Assembly: GCF_007845675.1 (NCBI RefSeq)
Contig: NZ_VOBR01000004.1
Span: forward strand, 1 to 64,000
DNA from: Lentzea tibetensis
GTDB lineage: Bacteria; Actinomycetota; Actinomycetes; Mycobacteriales; Pseudonocardiaceae
Direction: 5' to 3'
Length of the DNA: 64,000 nucleotides
Shown: positions 7,862 through 16,400 of the stretch, piece after piece
Layout of the letters: the number at the start of each line of letters is the position of its first letter
Numbering within the stretch: the stretch's first letter is position 1
Made by a program: the position numbers and the translations under genes
The notes under the pieces: generated by a model
Told to the model about the DNA's origin: nothing
The model's input: only the letters and a program-made list of their open reading frames with translations
Databases searched by the model: none

Positions 7862-10002
7862 CCGATCGGGTCACGCTGCTGGGAATCCGGCACCACGGGC
7901 CCGGCTCGTCCCGCATGGTCGCGGCGGCGCTGGAGCGCGTGCGCCCTTCCGTGGTCCTCATCGAAGGCCCGCCGGAAGCGGACGCGTTGCTGCCGCACGT
8001 CCCGTCGCTGACGCCGCCGGTCGCCGTGCTGCTGCACGACGAGTCGGACCCGTCGTCGGCCGCGTTCTGGCCGTTCGCCGAGTTCTCGCCGGAGTGGCAG
8101 GCGCTGCGCTGGGCTGCTTCGAACGACGTCCCGGTGCGCTTCTTCGACCTGCCCGCCGCGGCGTCGCTGTCCGCCGACTCGGCTTCGGGCGGCTCGGTCG
8201 ACCCGATCGCGCTGCTGGCCGAGGCCGCCGGATTCGACGACCCCGAGCGGTGGTGGGAGGACGTCGTCGAGCACAGCGCGAGCGACCCCATCTCGCTGGC
8301 TTCCGCGGTGGCCGAAGCGATGTCCGGGGTGCGCTCGTCGCTGGTGGAAGGCGTGTCGGGCGTGGTCGGGGAGCACACGTTGCGCCGCGAGGCGTTCATG
8401 CGTCGGTCGCTGCGTCAGGCGCTGAAGGACTTCCCCGGTGAGGTCGCCGTCGTGTGCGGCGCGTGGCACGTGCCCGCGCTGACGGGACCGCTGCCGACGG
8501 CCACCTCGGACAACGCGCTGCTGAAGGGCCTGCCCCGGCGCAAGGTGTCCGGCACGTGGGTGCCGTGGAGCCACGGCCAGCTGGCCGCCGAGTCCGGCTA
8601 CGGCGCCGGCGTCGACTCGCCCGGCTGGTACGCGCACCTGTGGGAGCACCGCTCGGACGTCGTGCCGCGCTGGTTCGCCCGCGCGTGCAGCGTGCTGCGC
8701 TCCGAAGACCTGCCCGCGTCCACGGCGTCGGCCGTCGAGGCGGTCCGGCTCGCGGACGTGCTGGCCGCACTGCGCGGACGCCCGTCGCCCGGCCTGTCCG
8801 AGGTGACCGACGCGGCGCTCGCGGTGCTGTGCGGCGGCGACGAGGTGCCGTTGCGCCTGGTGCACCGCAAGCTCGTCGTGGGCGAACGGCTCGGCTCGGT
8901 GGGCGACGACGTGCCGCGCTCGCCGCTGGCCGCGGACCTGGCGCGGCTGCAGAAGCGGCTTCGGTTGCCACCGCAGCTGGAGCCGAAGCAACTGCGGCTC
9001 GACCTGCGCAAGGAGAACGACCGGGAGCGCTCGAAGCTGTTGCGGCGCCTGGAGGTGCTCGGCGTGCCGTGGGGCAAGCCGGACCGGACGAACTCGCTGG
9101 GCACGTTCGCCGAGATGTGGCAGCTGGCGTGGAACCCGGCGTTCGCGGTGTCGGTGGCCGTCGCCGCACGCCACGGCACGACCGTCGCGTCCGCATCGGA
9201 GACCGTGCTGCGCCAGCAGGCCGACGAGGCCGACCGCGTCGCCCGCGCGGCCGAGGTGCTCGCGCGGGCGGTGGGATGCGAACTGCCCGAGGCCGTCGAG
9301 GCCGGCCGGGTGGCTCTCGACCGCTGCGCCGCGGCGGCGACGGACGCCCTGGAGTTGCTGGCCGCGCTGCCCGAGCTCGCGCGGACCGTCCGGTACGGCT
9401 CGGTGCGCGGCACGGATCCCGAGCTGCTGCGGGTCGCACTGCACGGCCTGCTCGCCCGCGGTGCGGTCGGCCTGCCGCTTGCATGCCGCGGCGTCGACGA
9501 CGAGACCGCCGAGCAAGCACTGTCCGTTGTGGACGGTGCACACGAGGCGGTGCGCCTGGGCGCCGACGAGCCTCACCAGCAGACCTGGTGGGCGGCACTG
9601 GCGAAGCTCGCCGCGACACCGGACGCGCACGGCCTGCCGACCGGCCGGGCGACCCGCCTGCTGTGGGAGGCGGGCGAGCTGGACGGCGACGCGGTCGCGG
9701 CGAAGCTGCACCGCTCCGTGGCGACCGCGTTCGTGGCGGGCTTCCTGCGCGGCTCGGCGACGCTGCTCGCGGCGGACCAGCGACTGTTCGGGTTGATCGA
9801 CGACTGGCTGACGACGTTGCGCACCGCGGACTTCGACGACGCGCTGCCGCTGCTGCGCAGGGCGATCAGCGACTTCAGCCCGGCCGAGCGGCGGCTGCTC
9901 GGCGAGCGGGTGTCGGCGGGCGCCGTCGAGCCGGTCGACGACGAGTGGGACGAGGCCATCGCCCAACGGCTGGCCACGCACGTGCGGGAGCTGCTGGCAT
10001 GA
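7858..10002 (+). CDS. DUF5682 family protein of MoxR/VWA operon
   Basis: 714 residues. The N-terminal half begins V-T-L-L-G-I-R-H-H-G-P-G-S-S and contains V-L-I-E-G-P-P-E-A-D, then F-P-G-E-V-A-V-V-C-G-A-W-H, a pattern like that of TraB/ChaN-like haem- or metal-binding folds with conserved His and Glu. The C-terminal half is helical. It corresponds in size and position to E. coli YehM beside YehL. The gene is coupled to moxR (GTGA). The stop lies in GCATGA, which would normally couple to the VWA gene, but here 403 bp of foreign sequence intervene. Function unknown. Confidence 0.8.
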   Translation: MTDRVTLLGIRHHGPGSSRMVAAALERVRPSVVLIEGPPEADALLPHVPSLTPPVAVLLHDESDPSSAAFWPFAEFSPEWQALRWAASNDVPVRFFDLPAAASLSADSASGGSVDPIALLAEAAGFDDPERWWEDVVEHSASDPISLASAVAEAMSGVRSSLVEGVSGVVGEHTLRREAFMRRSLRQALKDFPGEVAVVCGAWHVPALTGPLPTATSDNALLKGLPRRKVSGTWVPWSHGQLAAESGYGAGVDSPGWYAHLWEHRSDVVPRWFARACSVLRSEDLPASTASAVEAVRLADVLAALRGRPSPGLSEVTDAALAVLCGGDEVPLRLVHRKLVVGERLGSVGDDVPRSPLAADLARLQKRLRLPPQLEPKQLRLDLRKENDRERSKLLRRLEVLGVPWGKPDRTNSLGTFAEMWQLAWNPAFAVSVAVAARHGTTVASASETVLRQQADEADRVARAAEVLARAVGCELPEAVEAGRVALDRCAAAATDALELLAALPELARTVRYGSVRGTDPELLRVALHGLLARGAVGLPLACRGVDDETAEQALSVVDGAHEAVRLGADEPHQQTWWAALAKLAATPDAHGLPTGRATRLLWEAGELDGDAVAAKLHRSVATAFVAGFLRGSATLLAADQRLFGLIDDWLTTLRTADFDDALPLLRRAISDFSPAERRLLGERVSAGAVEPVDDEWDEAIAQRLATHVRELLA

Positions 10003-10405
10003 ACACGCCCGATGATCGCGAGTTGTCCACAACCGCTCAGTTGTCCACAGATCGCCGAATGACAGTTTCCGCAGGTCAAGGGCCGGTAGACTGGAGCAGG
10101 GGACGCCCCCCAGGGCGGGCGGGGGCTGCTTTGCGGGCGGCGAACAGCACAACCACGCCTGCTGCGACACCGCGCACCGCGCCATCGCCGGGCTGCGCAA
10201 CCCCGCCATCAGCGCACTGCGCCAAGCCTGAGCCACCAACATCACCACCACACTCCGACGCAGAGCCACAAACGCCACGCGGCCACTGCTCGGAATCCCC
10301 GCCCGACCAACACAACGACTTTGCAGGAACCCTGCCGAGACGGGCCGAGACGGTCGTCGGCTCGTGGAAGCAGCGCGGCGGGCGCGCGGCTGGGCGGGTG
10401 GCGGC
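10003..10405 (+). mobile_element. Inserted segment with ISAs1-like transposase relic inside the MoxR/VWA operon
   Basis: Not a normal gene. Around 10133-10302 the plus strand reads L-R-N-P-A-I-S-A-L-R-Q-A, stop, A-T-N-I-T-T-T-L-R-R-R-A-T-N-A-T-R-P-L-L-G-I-P, which matches the C-terminal end of ISAs1-family transposases with an in-frame stop. Before it are two direct copies of AGTTGTCCACA (10021-10031, 10039-10049). From ATG 9999 a 136-codon frame runs through the whole insert without a stop and ends at 10409 overlapping the VWA start, so coupling could still pass through it. Codon use in that frame is unlike the neighbours. Confidence 0.7.
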
Positions 10406-11542
10406 GTGAGCGAACGGTTGCGGCGGTGGCGGTTGCTCCTCGGCCCGAGCGCCGAGGAGATCTCCGCGCTGGGCGAGGACGACCAGCACCGGGACGCGGC
10501 GCTGACCGGCCTGTACGGCGGCGGCGAGCGCGGCGCTGGCCTGGGCGGCAGCCAGCCGCAGCTGCACCGCTGGTTGGGTGACGTGCGCAAGTACTTCCCG
10601 ACCAGCGTCGTGCAGGTGATGCAGCGGGACGCGGTGGAGAAGCTCGGCCTGAAGCAGCTCCTGCTCGAACCCGAGCTGCTGGCGACGGTCGAGCCGGACG
10701 TGAACCTCGTCGGCACGCTGCTGTCGTTGTCGCAGGCGATTCCGGCTCGCACGCGCGAAACGGCGAAAGCGGTGGTGCGCAAGGTCGTCGAGGACGTCGA
10801 GCGGCGCATCGCGGACCGGCTGGTCGAGGCGGTGCGCGGCGCGGTCGACCGGTCGCAGCGCACGCGCAGGCCGCAGCTGGCCGACGTCGACTGGAACGCG
10901 ACGATCAGGGCGAACCTGAAGAACTACCAGCCGCAGCACGCGACGGTCGTCGTCGAGGACCTGGTCGGGTACCGGCGACGCAGTCGGACGGCGGCGCTGC
11001 GGGACGTGGTGCTGCTGGTCGACCAGTCCGGGTCGATGGCCGAGTCGCTGGTGCACGCGGCGGTGCTGGGTTCGGCGATGGCGTCGATCCGGTCGCTCAG
11101 CACGAAGCTCGTCGTGTTCGACACCGAGGTCGTCGACCTGACCGACCAGCTGAGCGACCCGGTCGACGTGCTGTTCTCCGCGCAGCTCGGCGGTGGGACG
11201 GACATCAACCGCGCGGTCGCGTACGGGCAGACGCTGATCAGTCGGCCGACGGACACGACGGTCGTGCTGATCACCGACCTCTACGAGGGCGGCTCCGAGC
11301 ACGAGCTCCAGCGGCGGGTCAGGGAGATGGTGGCGAGCGGCGTGACCGTGGTGGTGCTGCTGGCGTTGAGCGACAGCGGCACCCCGTCGTACGACCACGA
11401 GCTGGCGGCGAAGCTCTCGGCCATCGGCGCGCCCGCGTTCGCGTGCACGCCGGACAGGTTCCCCGAGCTGATGGCCGCGGCGCTGCGCAAGGACGACCTC
11501 ACGGCGTGGGCGGAGGACGAGGGGATCGCGGTGCGCCGCTAG
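10406..11542 (+). CDS. VWA-domain protein (CoxE/YehP-like), partner of MoxR ATPase
   Basis: 378 residues from GTG 10406, where the family-typical start M-S-E-R-L-R-R-W-R-L-L-L-G begins. A helical N-terminal region is followed by a von Willebrand A domain with an intact MIDAS: D-Q-S-G-S-M (about residue 204), Thr in G-G-G-T-D-I-N and Asp in L-I-T-D-L-Y. The MIDAS binds a divalent metal and usually mediates partner binding in MoxR-VWA chaperone pairs. No signal peptide, so cytosolic. The stop overlaps the stop of the convergent membrane gene by a few bases. Confidence 0.9.
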   Translation: MSERLRRWRLLLGPSAEEISALGEDDQHRDAALTGLYGGGERGAGLGGSQPQLHRWLGDVRKYFPTSVVQVMQRDAVEKLGLKQLLLEPELLATVEPDVNLVGTLLSLSQAIPARTRETAKAVVRKVVEDVERRIADRLVEAVRGAVDRSQRTRRPQLADVDWNATIRANLKNYQPQHATVVVEDLVGYRRRSRTAALRDVVLLVDQSGSMAESLVHAAVLGSAMASIRSLSTKLVVFDTEVVDLTDQLSDPVDVLFSAQLGGGTDINRAVAYGQTLISRPTDTTVVLITDLYEGGSEHELQRRVREMVASGVTVVVLLALSDSGTPSYDHELAAKLSAIGAPAFACTPDRFPELMAAALRKDDLTAWAEDEGIAVRR

Positions 11543-11994
11543 CGGACGACGATGCGGCCGAGCGTCAGGAACGGGCGGCCGGACGTGATGACCACGGCGC
11601 GGCCGCGGTCGTCCGGACCAGCCAGCCACACCCGCCGCGAGTGCCGCACGAGCACGCGCACCCGTTCAGGCATCTCGGGCAGCCGCAGGTAGGAGCGGTC
11701 GGAGCCGTCCATCTCCAGGTAGGCGGACCGGCCGATCCGGCGACCGGGCACGAAGTGGACGTCGACGGGACGCCACTCCCGCGCGGACATCAGGCGGCGG
11801 ACCTTGCGGCGGGCGATCAGGTGCCGCAGGCCGGGAGCGGCCAGCTCGATGATCACCGGTACGGACACCACGGCGATCCACGGCACGCCGATGACCATCA
11901 CGACCACGCCGCACGCCAGTGCGAGACCGAGGAACTTGGCCGCGCGCCGGTCTGCCCCCGCCAGGCAGTTCCCGCTCCACGAGTCCAAGTCCAC
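11539..11994 (-). CDS. Membrane protein, paralogue of the upstream gene
   Basis: About 151 residues. Two hydrophobic segments near the N-terminus (L-G-L-A-L-A-C-G-V-V-V-M-V-I-G-V and the following stretch) are followed by a soluble C-terminal domain ending R-V-W-L-A-G-P-D-D-R-G-R-A-V-V-I-T. The neighbour at 12021 has the same plan and the matching R-V-W-L-V-A-P-D-S-R-G-N-T-V-V-T, so the pair arose by duplication. Start uncertain: GTG 11994 or TTG 11988 behind AGGAG, or TTG 12024 overlapping the upstream stop. No known family recognised. Confidence 0.65.
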   Translation of the reverse strand: MDLDSWSGNCLAGADRRAAKFLGLALACGVVVMVIGVPWIAVVSVPVIIELAAPGLRHLIARRKVRRLMSAREWRPVDVHFVPGRRIGRSAYLEMDGSDRSYLRLPEMPERVRVLVRHSRRVWLAGPDDRGRAVVITSGRPFLTLGRIVVR

Positions 11995-12020
11995 ATCTCC
12001 TGAGGTTTCCGGCCAGATGA

Positions 12021-12485
12021 TCAACGAAACACCCTCGCCTCGAAAAGACGGGGTACACCTCGGAACGTGACCACGGTGTTGCCGCGCGAGTCCGGCGCGA
12101 CGAGCCACACGCGACGGTGACGTGTGACACGGCTGCGGGCCAGCGGGCCGACGCGCACGGACAGCATCAGCGGGGGCGAGCCGAGCACCACGAGCCTGCC
12201 GCCCTCCCACCGAGCTTCGGCGAACTGCCAGGGTTCGCCCGCCGGTAATCGCAGCGGGCGGCGACGCAGCACGACGAAGAGCACGACGGCCGCGAAGATC
12301 AAGAGGACGAAGGCCAGCGCCGACGACCAGGAGAGGACGAAGACCAGCACCAACTGCAGCCCGAAGGCGCTGATCGCGGCCAGCGTCCACCAGAGCGCGC
12401 GCCGACTTGCGCGGTCCAGGCAGTGCTGGGTCCACTGGTCTTTCACAGCCGCCCTGTCGGTGGACGGCTTGTTCGGCACGACCAC
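12021..12485 (-). CDS. Two-helix membrane protein of unknown function
   Basis: About 154 residues. Two transmembrane helices (L-W-W-T-L-A-A-I-S-A-F-G-L-Q-L-V and A-L-A-F-V-L-L-I-F-A-A-V-V-L) precede a basic turn and a C-terminal soluble domain shared with the downstream paralogue. GTG 12485 is preferred over GTG 12497 because GGAGG lies five to six bases upstream. It is the first gene of a two-gene operon divergent from the IdeR-controlled DUF2470 gene. No function can be assigned. Confidence 0.65.
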   Translation of the reverse strand: MVVPNKPSTDRAAVKDQWTQHCLDRASRRALWWTLAAISAFGLQLVLVFVLSWSSALAFVLLIFAAVVLFVVLRRRPLRLPAGEPWQFAEARWEGGRLVVLGSPPLMLSVRVGPLARSRVTRHRRVWLVAPDSRGNTVVTFRGVPRLFEARVFR

Positions 12486-12536
12486 GGCAACCTCCACCCG
12501 ACACGGTACAGCGGAGGCTTCCGTCGAGTGGCGAAG

Positions 12537-12555
12537 CTAAGTTAGCCTTGCCTAA
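12537..12555. promoter_or_regulatory. IdeR/DtxR iron box upstream of the DUF2470 gene
   Basis: Nineteen bases containing TTAGCCTTGCCTAA match the DtxR/IdeR consensus TWAGGTTAGSCTAACCTWA at 15 of 19 positions. The box ends two bases before the ATG of the downstream gene, so Fe-IdeR binding would block initiation. No Shine-Dalgarno sequence is visible, which fits a leaderless or very short leader transcript. Confidence 0.75.
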
Positions 12556-12557
12556 CT

Positions 12558-13328
12558 ATGAGCGACACCGAGACACGGCGGCCGCCGGCGCCACACCCGG
12601 CCGAACGCGCGCGCACCATCGCTGCGCGCAGTGGTCCTGCCGCGCTGCTTCCGCAGTCCGGCACGCGGACCAGCCCGTTGCTGCATCACGTGCACCCCTG
12701 CGGCACGACGGTGTTGCTGCTCCCCGACTCCCACCCATTGGTCGCGACGCTGTGGCAGACGCCACGTGCCGAGGCGACCGCGATGCTCGAGATCGCCGAC
12801 CAGGCGCCGGTTCCGCTGCGCGAACCGACCCGCGGGCTGCTGTGGATCACCGGCTGGGTGCAGGCGCTCGACGGCACCGCGGCGCGGGACGAGGTGCTGG
12901 CCGTCGCGGACGCCAAGCCGGACCACCGGCTGCTCGACGCGGGCAACGGCGCGACGGTCCTGCGGCTCACGCCCGCGTCGCTCGTCGTCGCGGACGCCGA
13001 GGGCACGTCGTCGCTGCGGCCGGAGCAGTTCGCGAGTGCGCAGCCGGATCCGTTCTGCGGCAGCGAGGACCACTGGCTGCGGCACCTCGAGATCGCGCAC
13101 CCGGACGTCGTGAGCCAGCTCGCCAGGCACCTGCCGGACCAGCTCAAGGGCGGGAACGTGCGGCCGCTCGGCCTCGACCGGTACGGCCTGCGGCTGCGCG
13201 TCGAGGAGCTGGACTCCGATCACGACGTGCGCATCGCGTTCTCGCGACCGGTGGACACGCCCAAGGAGCTCGGCGCGGAGCTGCGCAGGCTGATGGGCTG
13301 CCCGTTCCTCACCCAGAGATCGGTGTGA
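12558..13328 (+). CDS. DUF2470-containing protein, iron regulated (HugZ-like)
   Basis: 256 residues. The N-terminal part resembles the split-barrel FMN/haem-binding fold of pyridoxamine-oxidase-like proteins, and residues about 170-250 fit DUF2470 (H-L-E-I-A-H-P-D-V-V ... L-D-R-Y-G-L-R-L). Proteins of this architecture include HugZ/HutZ, which handle haem. The iron box directly before the start implies expression under iron starvation, consistent with haem or siderophore iron recovery. The haem role is inferred; family membership is fairly clear. Confidence 0.75.
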   Translation: MSDTETRRPPAPHPAERARTIAARSGPAALLPQSGTRTSPLLHHVHPCGTTVLLLPDSHPLVATLWQTPRAEATAMLEIADQAPVPLREPTRGLLWITGWVQALDGTAARDEVLAVADAKPDHRLLDAGNGATVLRLTPASLVVADAEGTSSLRPEQFASAQPDPFCGSEDHWLRHLEIAHPDVVSQLARHLPDQLKGGNVRPLGLDRYGLRLRVEELDSDHDVRIAFSRPVDTPKELGAELRRLMGCPFLTQRSV

Positions 13329-13349
13329 TCCACAGGTAACGTCGCCGCC

Positions 13350-14135
13350 GTGAACTGGCTGGCATCCGAACGCCCGCGCGAGGTCGAGCTGCTCCCGAAC
13401 GAGGAGAAGCGCGGCTACGTGATCGAGCTGCTGATCGTCTTCAGCATGACGCTGGGGCTGTCCGGGCTGCGCAGCCTCGTGCGCCTGCTGGACAGCCTGC
13501 TCGAACCGGTGCCGCTGAACCAGCAGTCGGTCGCGATCAACGTCCCGCAGGCGCGGTTCGACCTGCTGGACCTGATCGCGCAGTTGCTCAGCGTCGTGCA
13601 GCTGGCCGCGTGGGGCGGGCTCGGCCTGTACCTGCTGTGGCGCGCGGCGATCAAGGTCGGTCTCGACCGGACCCGCATCGGGCCGGACGTGCTCGGCAGC
13701 CTCGGCCTCGCCGCGGTGATCGGCATCCCCGGCCTGGTCCTCTACTTCGTCGCGTGGCAGCTCGGCCTGAACCTGGCCGTCCAGCCATCCACTTTGGACG
13801 AGTCGTGGTGGCGCAGCGTCGTGCTCGTGCTCTACGCCGCGGGCAACGCGTGGGCCGAGGAAGTGCTGGTGGTCGGGTACTTCATCACCAGGATGCGGCA
13901 GCTGGGCCTGCGCGAGAACTCGTCGCTGCTGATCGCCGCGGTGCTGCGCGGCAGCTACCACCTCTACCAGGGGTTCGGCGGGTTCATCGGCAACGTGATC
14001 ATGGGGCTGGTGTTCGGCAGGTACTGGCAGCGGACCAACCGGCTGTGGCCGTTGGTGCTCGCGCACACCATCCTCGACGTGGTGGCTTTCGTGGGCTACA
14101 CGTTGTTGCGCGGCAAAGTGAGCTGGTTGCCGTAA
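13350..14135 (+). CDS. CPBP-family intramembrane metalloprotease
   Basis: 261 residues, GTG start, with about six hydrophobic segments. The CPBP (Abi/Rce1-like) motifs are present: E-E in N-A-W-A-E-E-V-L-V-V-G (motif 1, lacking the usual Arg), H in R-G-S-Y-H-L-Y-Q-G (motif 2) and H in L-A-H-T-I-L-D (motif 3). The enzyme is embedded in the cytoplasmic membrane; bacterial members process or protect against peptides. It closely follows the DUF2470 gene and may share its iron-regulated transcript. Confidence 0.85.
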   Translation: MNWLASERPREVELLPNEEKRGYVIELLIVFSMTLGLSGLRSLVRLLDSLLEPVPLNQQSVAINVPQARFDLLDLIAQLLSVVQLAAWGGLGLYLLWRAAIKVGLDRTRIGPDVLGSLGLAAVIGIPGLVLYFVAWQLGLNLAVQPSTLDESWWRSVVLVLYAAGNAWAEEVLVVGYFITRMRQLGLRENSSLLIAAVLRGSYHLYQGFGGFIGNVIMGLVFGRYWQRTNRLWPLVLAHTILDVVAFVGYTLLRGKVSWLP

Positions 14136-14261
14136 CGTTCCGATGCTACTTATCAGCTTCTGATTAACGAATCGCTGGATCTGATCCAAACGACCACCGA
14201 TATCAGTCAAATTGAGGCCTGACAGGCGACGATTTGTGCTGTTCGGGGCTACCCTCATCAC

Positions 14262-15503
14262 GTGACTGCGCACACGATCGCCGAGACCGAAGCTCGCCCT
14301 TCCGCGGCCCCCAGGGTGGACAGCGAGGTGGGGCCGCTGCGCACGGTGCTGCTGCACCGTCCAGGCGCTGAGCTGAAGCGCCTGACCCCGCGCAACAACG
14401 ACCAGCTCCTCTTCGACGGCGTGCCGTGGGTCGACCGCGCGCAGGAGGAGCACGACGCGTTCGCCGGGGTGCTGACCTCGCGCGGCGTCGAGGTGCTGCT
14501 CCTGGCCGACGTGCTGGTCCAGGCGCTGGAGGACAACCGCGCGCGCATCGCGGGCATCCACAGCGCGGTGAACGAGCGCCGCCTCGGCATCGACCTGGCC
14601 GACGCGCTGCGCAGCCACCTCACCTCACTGGACGCCCCGCAGCTGGCGACCGTGCTGATGACCGGCATGACGTTCGAGGAGCTGCCCGCGGCCGAGGGCG
14701 CGTCGCTGGTGCGCAAGATGCACCACCCGATCGACTTCGCCGTCGACCCGCTGCCGAACCTGCTCTTCACCCGCGACTCGTCGGTGTGGGTCGGCGACCG
14801 CGTCGCCATCACGTCGCTGGCGCTGCCCGCGCGCGACCGCGAGACGACGCTGACCGACCTGATCTACGCCTACCACCCGCGCTTCCGCCAGACGGCCCGC
14901 GCGTACGGCGCGCACTCGGCGCCGCTGGAAGGCGGCGACGTGCTGCTGCTCGCGCCGGGCGTCATCGCGATCGGCGTCGGCGAGCGCACCACCCCGGCCG
15001 GTGCCGAGTCGTTCGCCCGCTCCGCCCTGTCCGACGGCCTCGCGCACACCGTGCTGGCGGTGCCGATCGCCCAGGAGCGCGCCACCATGCACCTGGACAC
15101 GGTGTGCACGATGGTCGACCGCGACGCGGTGGTCATGTACCCGGCGATCCGCAACAACCTGTCGGCGTTCCCGCTCAAGTCCGACGGCAACGGCGGCGTG
15201 ACGGTCGCGGGTCCGGTCCCGTTCCTGGACGCGGCCGCCGAGGCGATGGGCATCGAACGCCTGCGCGTGATCGACACGGGCCTCGACCCGGTGACGGCGG
15301 AACGCGAGCAGTGGGACGACGGCAACAACACGCTCGCGGTCGGCCCCGGTCTGGTCGTCGCGTACGAGCGCAACGTCGAGACGAACGAGCGCCTCGAGGC
15401 GGCGGGCGTCGAGGTGTTGCGGATCAGCGGTTCCGAGCTCGGCTCCGGCCGCGGCGGACCCCGTTGCATGTCGTGCCCGATTGACCGCGCACCGCTTGTG
15501 TGA
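14262..15503 (+). CDS. arcA: Arginine deiminase
   Basis: 413 residues. Hydrolyses arginine to citrulline and ammonia. Family blocks are intact: early [27 protein letters not shown] (catalytic His) and the C-terminal nucleophile region G-P-R-C-M-S-C-P-I (Cys402). The length matches the family. No arcB or arcC is adjacent, so the rest of the ADI pathway lies elsewhere or the enzyme serves nitrogen recovery. GTG start; an AT-richer 126-bp promoter region lies upstream. The downstream ferritin control region begins at its stop codon. Confidence 0.93.
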   Translation: MTAHTIAETEARPSAAPRVDSEVGPLRTVLLHRPGAELKRLTPRNNDQLLFDGVPWVDRAQEEHDAFAGVLTSRGVEVLLLADVLVQALEDNRARIAGIHSAVNERRLGIDLADALRSHLTSLDAPQLATVLMTGMTFEELPAAEGASLVRKMHHPIDFAVDPLPNLLFTRDSSVWVGDRVAITSLALPARDRETTLTDLIYAYHPRFRQTARAYGAHSAPLEGGDVLLLAPGVIAIGVGERTTPAGAESFARSALSDGLAHTVLAVPIAQERATMHLDTVCTMVDRDAVVMYPAIRNNLSAFPLKSDGNGGVTVAGPVPFLDAAAEAMGIERLRVIDTGLDPVTAEREQWDDGNNTLAVGPGLVVAYERNVETNERLEAAGVEVLRISGSELGSGRGGPRCMSCPIDRAPLV

Positions 15504-15519
15504 GGAATGCCTAACCTTT
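15501..15519. promoter_or_regulatory. Upstream IdeR box of the ferritin promoter
   Basis: TGAGGAATGCCTAACCTTT fits the IdeR consensus at 14 of 19 positions, with a strong right half (GCCTAACCT). It overlaps the arcA stop codon. It is centred exactly 40 bp (about four helical turns) from a second box, the tandem arrangement known to activate mycobacterial ferritin genes when iron is plentiful. Confidence 0.65.
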
Positions 15520-15540
15520 GTTTGGATTACCTTTCCAAAC

Positions 15541-15559
15541 ACACGTTAGCCTTACCTGA
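15541..15559. promoter_or_regulatory. Downstream IdeR box of the ferritin promoter
   Basis: Contains GTTAGCCTTACCT and fits the IdeR consensus at 14 of 19 positions. It lies 37 bp before the ferritin ATG, in phase with the upstream box at 15501-15519. Together they suggest cooperative Fe-IdeR binding. Confidence 0.65.
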
Positions 15560-15595
15560 AATGCATTGTTTGAGAATTTGGGTTACCGTACACCC

Positions 15596-16156
15596 ATGGC
15601 CTCGAACGTGAAGAAGATTTCGCCCAAGAAGACGAAGTTCCACGAGCTGCTGCAGGCGCAGGTGGGCAACGAGTTCACCGCGTCGCAGCAGTACATCTCG
15701 CTCGCCGTGTGGTTCGACAACCAGGACCTCCCGCGCCTGGCGTCGCACTTCTACAAGCAGGCGCTCGAAGAGCGCAACCACGCGATGATGATCGTGCAGT
15801 ACCTGATGGACAGCGACCTCTCGGTGACCATCCCCGGCATCCCGGCGGTGCGCAACGAGTTCAAGGAGCCGCGTGAGCTCGTCGAACTGGCGCTGACCCA
15901 GGAGAAGGAGGTCACCGACCAGATCATCGCGCTGGCGAAGACCGCCCGCGACGAGGGTGACTACATCGGTGAGCAGTTCCTCCAGTGGTTCCTCAAGGAG
16001 CAGGTGGAGGAGGTGTCGTCGATGAGCACGCTGCTGACCGTCATGGAGCGCGCCGACGGCAACATGTTCTACGTGGAGAACTTCCTCGTTCGCGAGTCCG
16101 TTGGCGACGATGGTGCCGACACAGGCGCTCCGCGCGCCGCCGGTGGCTCTCTCTGA
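15596..16156 (+). CDS. Ferritin (non-haem, BfrB/Ftn-like)
   Basis: 186 residues. A four-helix ferritin whose subunits form a 24-mer iron store in the cytosol. Ferroxidase residues are visible: Glu26 in V-G-N-E-F-T-A-S-Q-Q-Y, the E-E-R-N-H pair in Q-A-L-E-E-R-N-H-A, and Glu/Gln in Q-W-F-L-K-E-Q-V-E-E. It has no haem-ligand Met typical of bacterioferritin. The C-terminal tail is disordered and Gly/Ala rich. ATG 15596 is chosen because family homology starts a few residues later; no clear ribosome site precedes it. Tandem IdeR boxes indicate induction by iron. Confidence 0.92.
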   Translation: MASNVKKISPKKTKFHELLQAQVGNEFTASQQYISLAVWFDNQDLPRLASHFYKQALEERNHAMMIVQYLMDSDLSVTIPGIPAVRNEFKEPRELVELALTQEKEVTDQIIALAKTARDEGDYIGEQFLQWFLKEQVEEVSSMSTLLTVMERADGNMFYVENFLVRESVGDDGADTGAPRAAGGSL

Positions 16157-16189
16157 GTTTCTTCCGCACGTTGAGTGCCTAGAAAACAG

Positions 16190-16226
16190 AAATGCCCGCC
16201 GCACCCCCAGTGTGCGGCGGGCATTT
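16190..16226. terminator. Strong hairpin terminator after ferritin
   Basis: A perfect 15-bp inverted repeat (AAATGCCCGCCGCAC and its complement) with a 7-base loop. It is flanked by A-rich sequence on the left and T-rich on the right, so it could serve the ferritin gene and the opposing lipoprotein genes. Confidence 0.85.
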
Positions 16227-16238
16227 CCATGCGCACGG

Positions 16239-16400
16239 TCAGTTGTGGCAGTTCTGACCGCGGAGGTTCAGACCGATCGTGCCGCTGACGCAGCCGGGCG
16301 CCTGGGCTTGAGTCACCGGCTCGAGCGCGAACAGTCCCGACTTCTTCGCCGCGTCGAGCTGTTTTCGTTGTTCAGCGTCAGCTGACGCAGTCCTGAGTGA
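16239..16400 (-). pseudogene. Remnant of a third paralogue of the G-Y-G-K-L-K exported protein family
   Basis: A frame open for 53 codons without any start codon, overlapping the end of the lipoprotein gene. It reads Q-L-D-A-A-K-K-S-G-L-F ... A-P-G-C-V-S and stops after G-Q-N-C-H-N. This matches the middle of the neighbouring paralogue (K-L-D-E-A-T-K-T-G-L-L ... E-G-A-C-T-L). It is best read as a gene fragment left by recombination among tandem copies. It could alternatively be the end of a frameshifted fusion. Confidence 0.55.

Noticed and set aside
7831-10863. 1010-codon minus-strand frame opposite DUF5682
   Set aside because: Mirrors the codon bias of the plus-strand gene; no domain and crosses the IS scar.
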